Below are positions 5,448 through 8,039 of a DNA stretch of 8,039 bases, piece after piece. Below the pieces are notes generated by a model that worked only from the letters and a program-made list of their open reading frames with translations, had not been told where the DNA came from and searched no databases. Source of the DNA: Gorillibacterium sp. (GTDB taxonomy: Bacteria > Bacillota > Bacilli > Paenibacillales > NBRC-103111); assembly GCA_014380705.1 (NCBI GenBank), contig JACMJI010000171.1:1-8039 (forward strand). Direction: 5' to 3'. The position numbers and the translations under genes were made by a program. The first letter of the stretch is position 1; each line of letters starts with the position of its first letter.

Positions 5448-7496
5448 TTAATCCAAAATATCCCCATCTAGAATTCCTTCACGCTTGAGATATTGGCGCA
5501 AAGACGCATATTCTAATGAGGTCCAAAACTCCGGCAATGCTGTAAGCGCGGCACTATCGTCCCGTGCCTCCTCAAGCGTAGCGAAATCGGCGATAAGATC
5601 AGCAATGCGAAAATCAGGCAGTCCACTCTGCTTCGTGCCGAAGAAATCGCCGGGACCACGCAGAGCCAGATCCCTCCGCGCTATCTCGAAACCATCATTC
5701 GTTTCGGTCATTGCGCGCAGACGCTCCTTACCAATCTCGCTTTTGGGATCGGCAATGAGAATACAGTAGGATTGCTTAACTCCACGCCCCACACGTCCTC
5801 GAAGCTGATGCAGCTGCGACAAGCCGAAACGATCAGCATCATAGACAACCATAATTGTAGCTCCAGGCACATCGACCCCAACTTCAATAACGGTGGTTGA
5901 GACAAGGATCTGCGTCTCGTTTGCTGCAAATGCTCGCATGGCCTCATCCTTCTCAGTCGAGGCCATTCGACCGTGAAGAAGACCTATACCGATATTCTGA
6001 TACTTATGAGAGATTTGGGCATGAAGGTCAATCGCATTCTGCACATCAAGCTTCTCTGATTCCTCAATAAGGGGACAGATAATGTATGCTTGTCCTCCCG
6101 TTTCAATCTCCTTGACAATAAACCCCATGATTCGCTCCAACATGTGGTGCCCAACAGAATAGGTCATGATCGGCAGACGCCCTTTAGGAAGCTCCGTCAG
6201 GGTGGATACATCCAAATCTCCGAAGGCTGTAATGGCAAGGGTTCGCGGGATCGGCGTTGCGGTCATCGTTAATACATCCGGGTTCATCCCTTTACGCCGC
6301 AAAACAGCTCGCTGATTCACACCGAAGCGGTGCTGCTCATCCGTAACAACAAGCCCAAGCCGCCGAAAGAATACATCCTCTTGAATAAGCGCATGCGTCC
6401 CGATAACAATATCCGCCATCCCAAGCTGCAATGAAGCGATAACGTCCTTGCGTTGTCGTCCAGTCAGACTTCCCGTTAATAAGGCCAACTGAATACCATA
6501 AGGTGCAAATAATATATCTAACGAGCGCTTATGCTGCTCGGCTAATATTTCTGTCGGCACCATAAGTGCTCCCTGACAGCCCGACTTCACAACCGCATAA
6601 AGGGCTACAGCTGCCACGACAGTCTTCCCTGAGCCAACATCCCCTTGCAGCAGCCGGTTCATGCTGTGAGGAGAGCTAAGGTCCTCCAGAAGCTCTGCAA
6701 TCACCTGAAGCTGAGAATTCGTTAACCGGAATGGCAGACCACGAACAAACTCACGAACAGCAGGTCGATCAACCGGATGGGCCACACCATCTGCTTTCCT
6801 TCGCGTGAGCGCTCGGAAGGCTTGCAGCTTTAACTGAAAGAAGAACAATTCCTCATAAACCATACGTCTGCGGGCTTTGTTGCCTTCCTCCATGCTTTCG
6901 GGTTCATGGATTACAGCAACCGCTTGTCGTCGAGACATAAAATCATACTTAGCAGCCAGAGCTCGGGGCAGATTCTCTTCAATCATCGTTCCGTATTGCC
7001 GGATCGCTTGGCGAACTGTTCTGCGCATCCAGCTTTGGGTGATCCCACCCCCTACTGAATACACAGGCTGCAGGGTTCCAGTCCGGGCTATTCCCTTGCC
7101 CGGAAATTCTGATTCGGATACAGTAATCTGTTGCCGATGAGATTCCCACTTGCCGGTCAGGACAATATCTTCACCCGGAACAAGCTTATCTTTAAGAAAA
7201 TGCCGGTTAAAGAAAATAGCTGTAACAAAGAAGTGATCGACAACTACCTTGCATGACATCCTCGATTTCGTGCGTCCACTCATTCGCAGAACAGGCTCTC
7301 CGTAGATGGTTCCTTGTATCGTGATCTTCTCCCCGTCCTTGACCTGGGTTAGATCCCGAAGATGATAGTCTTCGTAGCGGAAAGGGTAATACTCAAGAAG
7401 CCCGCCAGCAGAGGTGACCCCCAGTGCGCTGAGGTCCTCTGCTTTTTGCGGGCCTATTCCGTGTACTTCACGGACAGGTATAGATAGAAGATCCAT
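5448..7496 (-). CDS. recG: ATP-dependent DNA helicase RecG
   Basis: Full-length 682-aa RecG, the double-stranded DNA translocase that reverses stalled replication forks and remodels branched DNA. The N-terminal wedge region opens with a helix-hairpin-helix-like VHGIGPQKAEDL (11-22) and the OB-fold strands lie around 50-130. Helicase motifs are intact: Walker A GDVGSGKT (285-292), Walker B DEQH (386-389), motif III TATP (412-415), motif V TTVIEVGVDVP (534-544) and motif VI QLRGRVGRG (564-572). The C-terminal TRG-type signature RDLALRGPGDFFGTKQSG (608-625) couples ATP hydrolysis to translocation. The ATG lies one base after the degV stop, with AAGG 8 nt upstream inside degV, so translation is probably coupled. 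No convincing terminator follows. Length and all motifs match the family, so I expect a functional protein. Confidence 0.98.
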   Translation of the reverse strand: MDLLSIPVREVHGIGPQKAEDLSALGVTSAGGLLEYYPFRYEDYHLRDLTQVKDGEKITIQGTIYGEPVLRMSGRTKSRMSCKVVVDHFFVTAIFFNRHFLKDKLVPGEDIVLTGKWESHRQQITVSESEFPGKGIARTGTLQPVYSVGGGITQSWMRRTVRQAIRQYGTMIEENLPRALAAKYDFMSRRQAVAVIHEPESMEEGNKARRRMVYEELFFFQLKLQAFRALTRRKADGVAHPVDRPAVREFVRGLPFRLTNSQLQVIAELLEDLSSPHSMNRLLQGDVGSGKTVVAAVALYAVVKSGCQGALMVPTEILAEQHKRSLDILFAPYGIQLALLTGSLTGRQRKDVIASLQLGMADIVIGTHALIQEDVFFRRLGLVVTDEQHRFGVNQRAVLRRKGMNPDVLTMTATPIPRTLAITAFGDLDVSTLTELPKGRLPIMTYSVGHHMLERIMGFIVKEIETGGQAYIICPLIEESEKLDVQNAIDLHAQISHKYQNIGIGLLHGRMASTEKDEAMRAFAANETQILVSTTVIEVGVDVPGATIMVVYDADRFGLSQLHQLRGRVGRGVKQSYCILIADPKSEIGKERLRAMTETNDGFEIARRDLALRGPGDFFGTKQSGLPDFRIADLIADFATLEEARDDSAALTALPEFWTSLEYASLRQYLKREGILDGDILD

Positions 7497-7497
7497 A

Positions 7498-7965
7498 TTA
7501 TGCCTTGATCACGAAGATGGCCACGGTTCCAGGACCCGAATGGGTTCCAACCACAGGACCAACCCACGTGAAGGTTGTCTTCTTGACGTTAAAATGTTCA
7601 CTGATTAGCGCACTCAGCTCTTCAGCAAGAGGTAAAGCATCGGCGTGAGAGATGCCGATTTCCATTGGATCATCCTGTCCCCACGTCTCTGCCAGTAGTT
7701 CTACAATGCGAGTCATCGCTTTACGCTGCCCACGCACTTTATCTACGGAGGTAATTTCGCCACTTGCGTCGATGGACAAGATCGGCTTGATATTTAAAAG
7801 CGAGCCAAGAATGGCTGCTGCTTTGCCAATTCTCCCCCCCTTGTGCAAATGCTGAAGGGTATTAACAAGAAAATACAAGGAGAACTTCTCATCTATTTCG
7901 TCCAAGAGCTTAAGAATTTCTTCCTTGCTGCGACCTTCCTGCGCTGCCTCAGCAGCCTTTACCAC
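7498..7965 (-). CDS. DegV family fatty-acid-binding protein, C-terminal part downstream of an in-frame TAG
   Basis: This is the C-terminal half (155 codons) of a DegV/FakB-type protein of about 280 aa. Such proteins bind a fatty acid and, with the kinase FakA, feed acyl phosphate into phospholipid synthesis. The family blocks are clear: the region of VNTLQHLHKGGRIGKAAA and LGSLLNIKPIL (residues 34-65), and VVGTHSGPGTVAIF near the end, whose His belongs to the lipid carboxylate-binding network in characterised FakB proteins. The frame continues upstream past a TAG at 7966-7968 into clear DegV sequence, so the GTG at 7965 is not a genuine start; no Shine-Dalgarno precedes it. The gene is therefore broken or contains a base error. 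It overlaps nothing and ends one base before recG. A fakA-like kinase gene is often found next upstream in relatives, but that lies outside the window. Confidence 0.85.
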   Translation of the reverse strand: MVKAAEAAQEGRSKEEILKLLDEIDEKFSLYFLVNTLQHLHKGGRIGKAAAILGSLLNIKPILSIDASGEITSVDKVRGQRKAMTRIVELLAETWGQDDPMEIGISHADALPLAEELSALISEHFNVKKTTFTWVGPVVGTHSGPGTVAIFVIKA

Positions 7966-8037
7966 CTATATTCCAAGCCCATATGAAGCGGACTTAGAAT
8001 CGATGATCGTGATGTCCAATACCTCATCCATCATGGA
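7966..8037 (-). pseudogene. upstream part of the same degV frame, ended by amber codon TAG
   Basis: Reading in from the right edge, 23 codons give MMDEVLDITIIDSKSASYGLG and then I, the usual DegV motif before the C-terminal domain. TAG (7966-7968) follows exactly where relatives have a hydrophobic residue, and VVKAAEAAQ continues in the same frame. No insertion or deletion is needed to join the two parts, so one base change (for example TTG Leu to TAG) explains the break. The N-terminal half lies beyond the window, so I cannot say whether the rest is intact. Confidence 0.8.
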
Positions 8038-8039
8038 TC

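Noticed and set aside
5059..5451. 130-codon plus-strand frame opposite spoVIF and the recG end
   Set aside because: It is a shadow of spoVIF on the other strand, with no ribosome-binding site and no recognisable domain.
8035..8039. GGATC at the right end as a restriction-cloning junction
   Set aside because: A five-base match at one end is easily chance and the left end shows no matching site.

Overview
The window looks like chromosome of an endospore-forming Bacillota. The composition is moderate in GC and the ribosome-binding sites are strong GGAGG type. It carries spoVIF and three YheC/YheD spore-coat-associated ATP-grasp proteins, and the degV-recG adjacency and protein sequences feel closest to Paenibacillaceae (inference from memory of the families, not from a search). 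Every gene I can support is on the minus strand, so transcription runs from the right edge to the left.

Layout in transcription order. (1) 8037-7498: C-terminal part of a DegV-family fatty-acid-binding protein that enters from the right edge and is interrupted by an in-frame TAG at 7966-7968. (2) 7496-5448: full-length recG, one base after the degV stop. (3) 5316-5029: spoVIF, a 95-aa late sporulation protein with an ideal Shine-Dalgarno, followed by a good intrinsic terminator at 4937-4975. (4) 4731-1328: three tandem YheC/YheD-type ATP-grasp genes (252, 378 and 468 aa) of increasing domain content, closed by a strong hairpin terminator at 1282-1309. (5) 1260-1093: an AT-rich control region with a 9-bp inverted repeat and two 19-bp-spaced promoter-like elements. 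(6) 1092-217: a 291-aa class I SAM-dependent methyltransferase-like protein of unknown substrate. (7) 183-1: a possible decayed reading frame leaving the left edge.

How they fit together: DegV (fatty acid handling) and RecG (replication-fork and recombination repair) form a housekeeping pair. spoVIF plus the three ATP-grasp genes form a block likely expressed in the mother cell for spore coat maturation, but a terminator separates spoVIF from the ATP-grasp genes, so they are probably separate transcription units. The methyltransferase gene has its own upstream control region and need not be linked to sporulation.

Most of the window is ordinary core genome. The points worth a second look are the amber codon in degV, the three graded ATP-grasp paralogues with unknown substrate, the operator-like repeat upstream of the methyltransferase gene, a perfect 9-bp inverted pair of Shine-Dalgarno/start regions at 4733-4876, and the fact that the only two broken frames lie at the two ends of the window.
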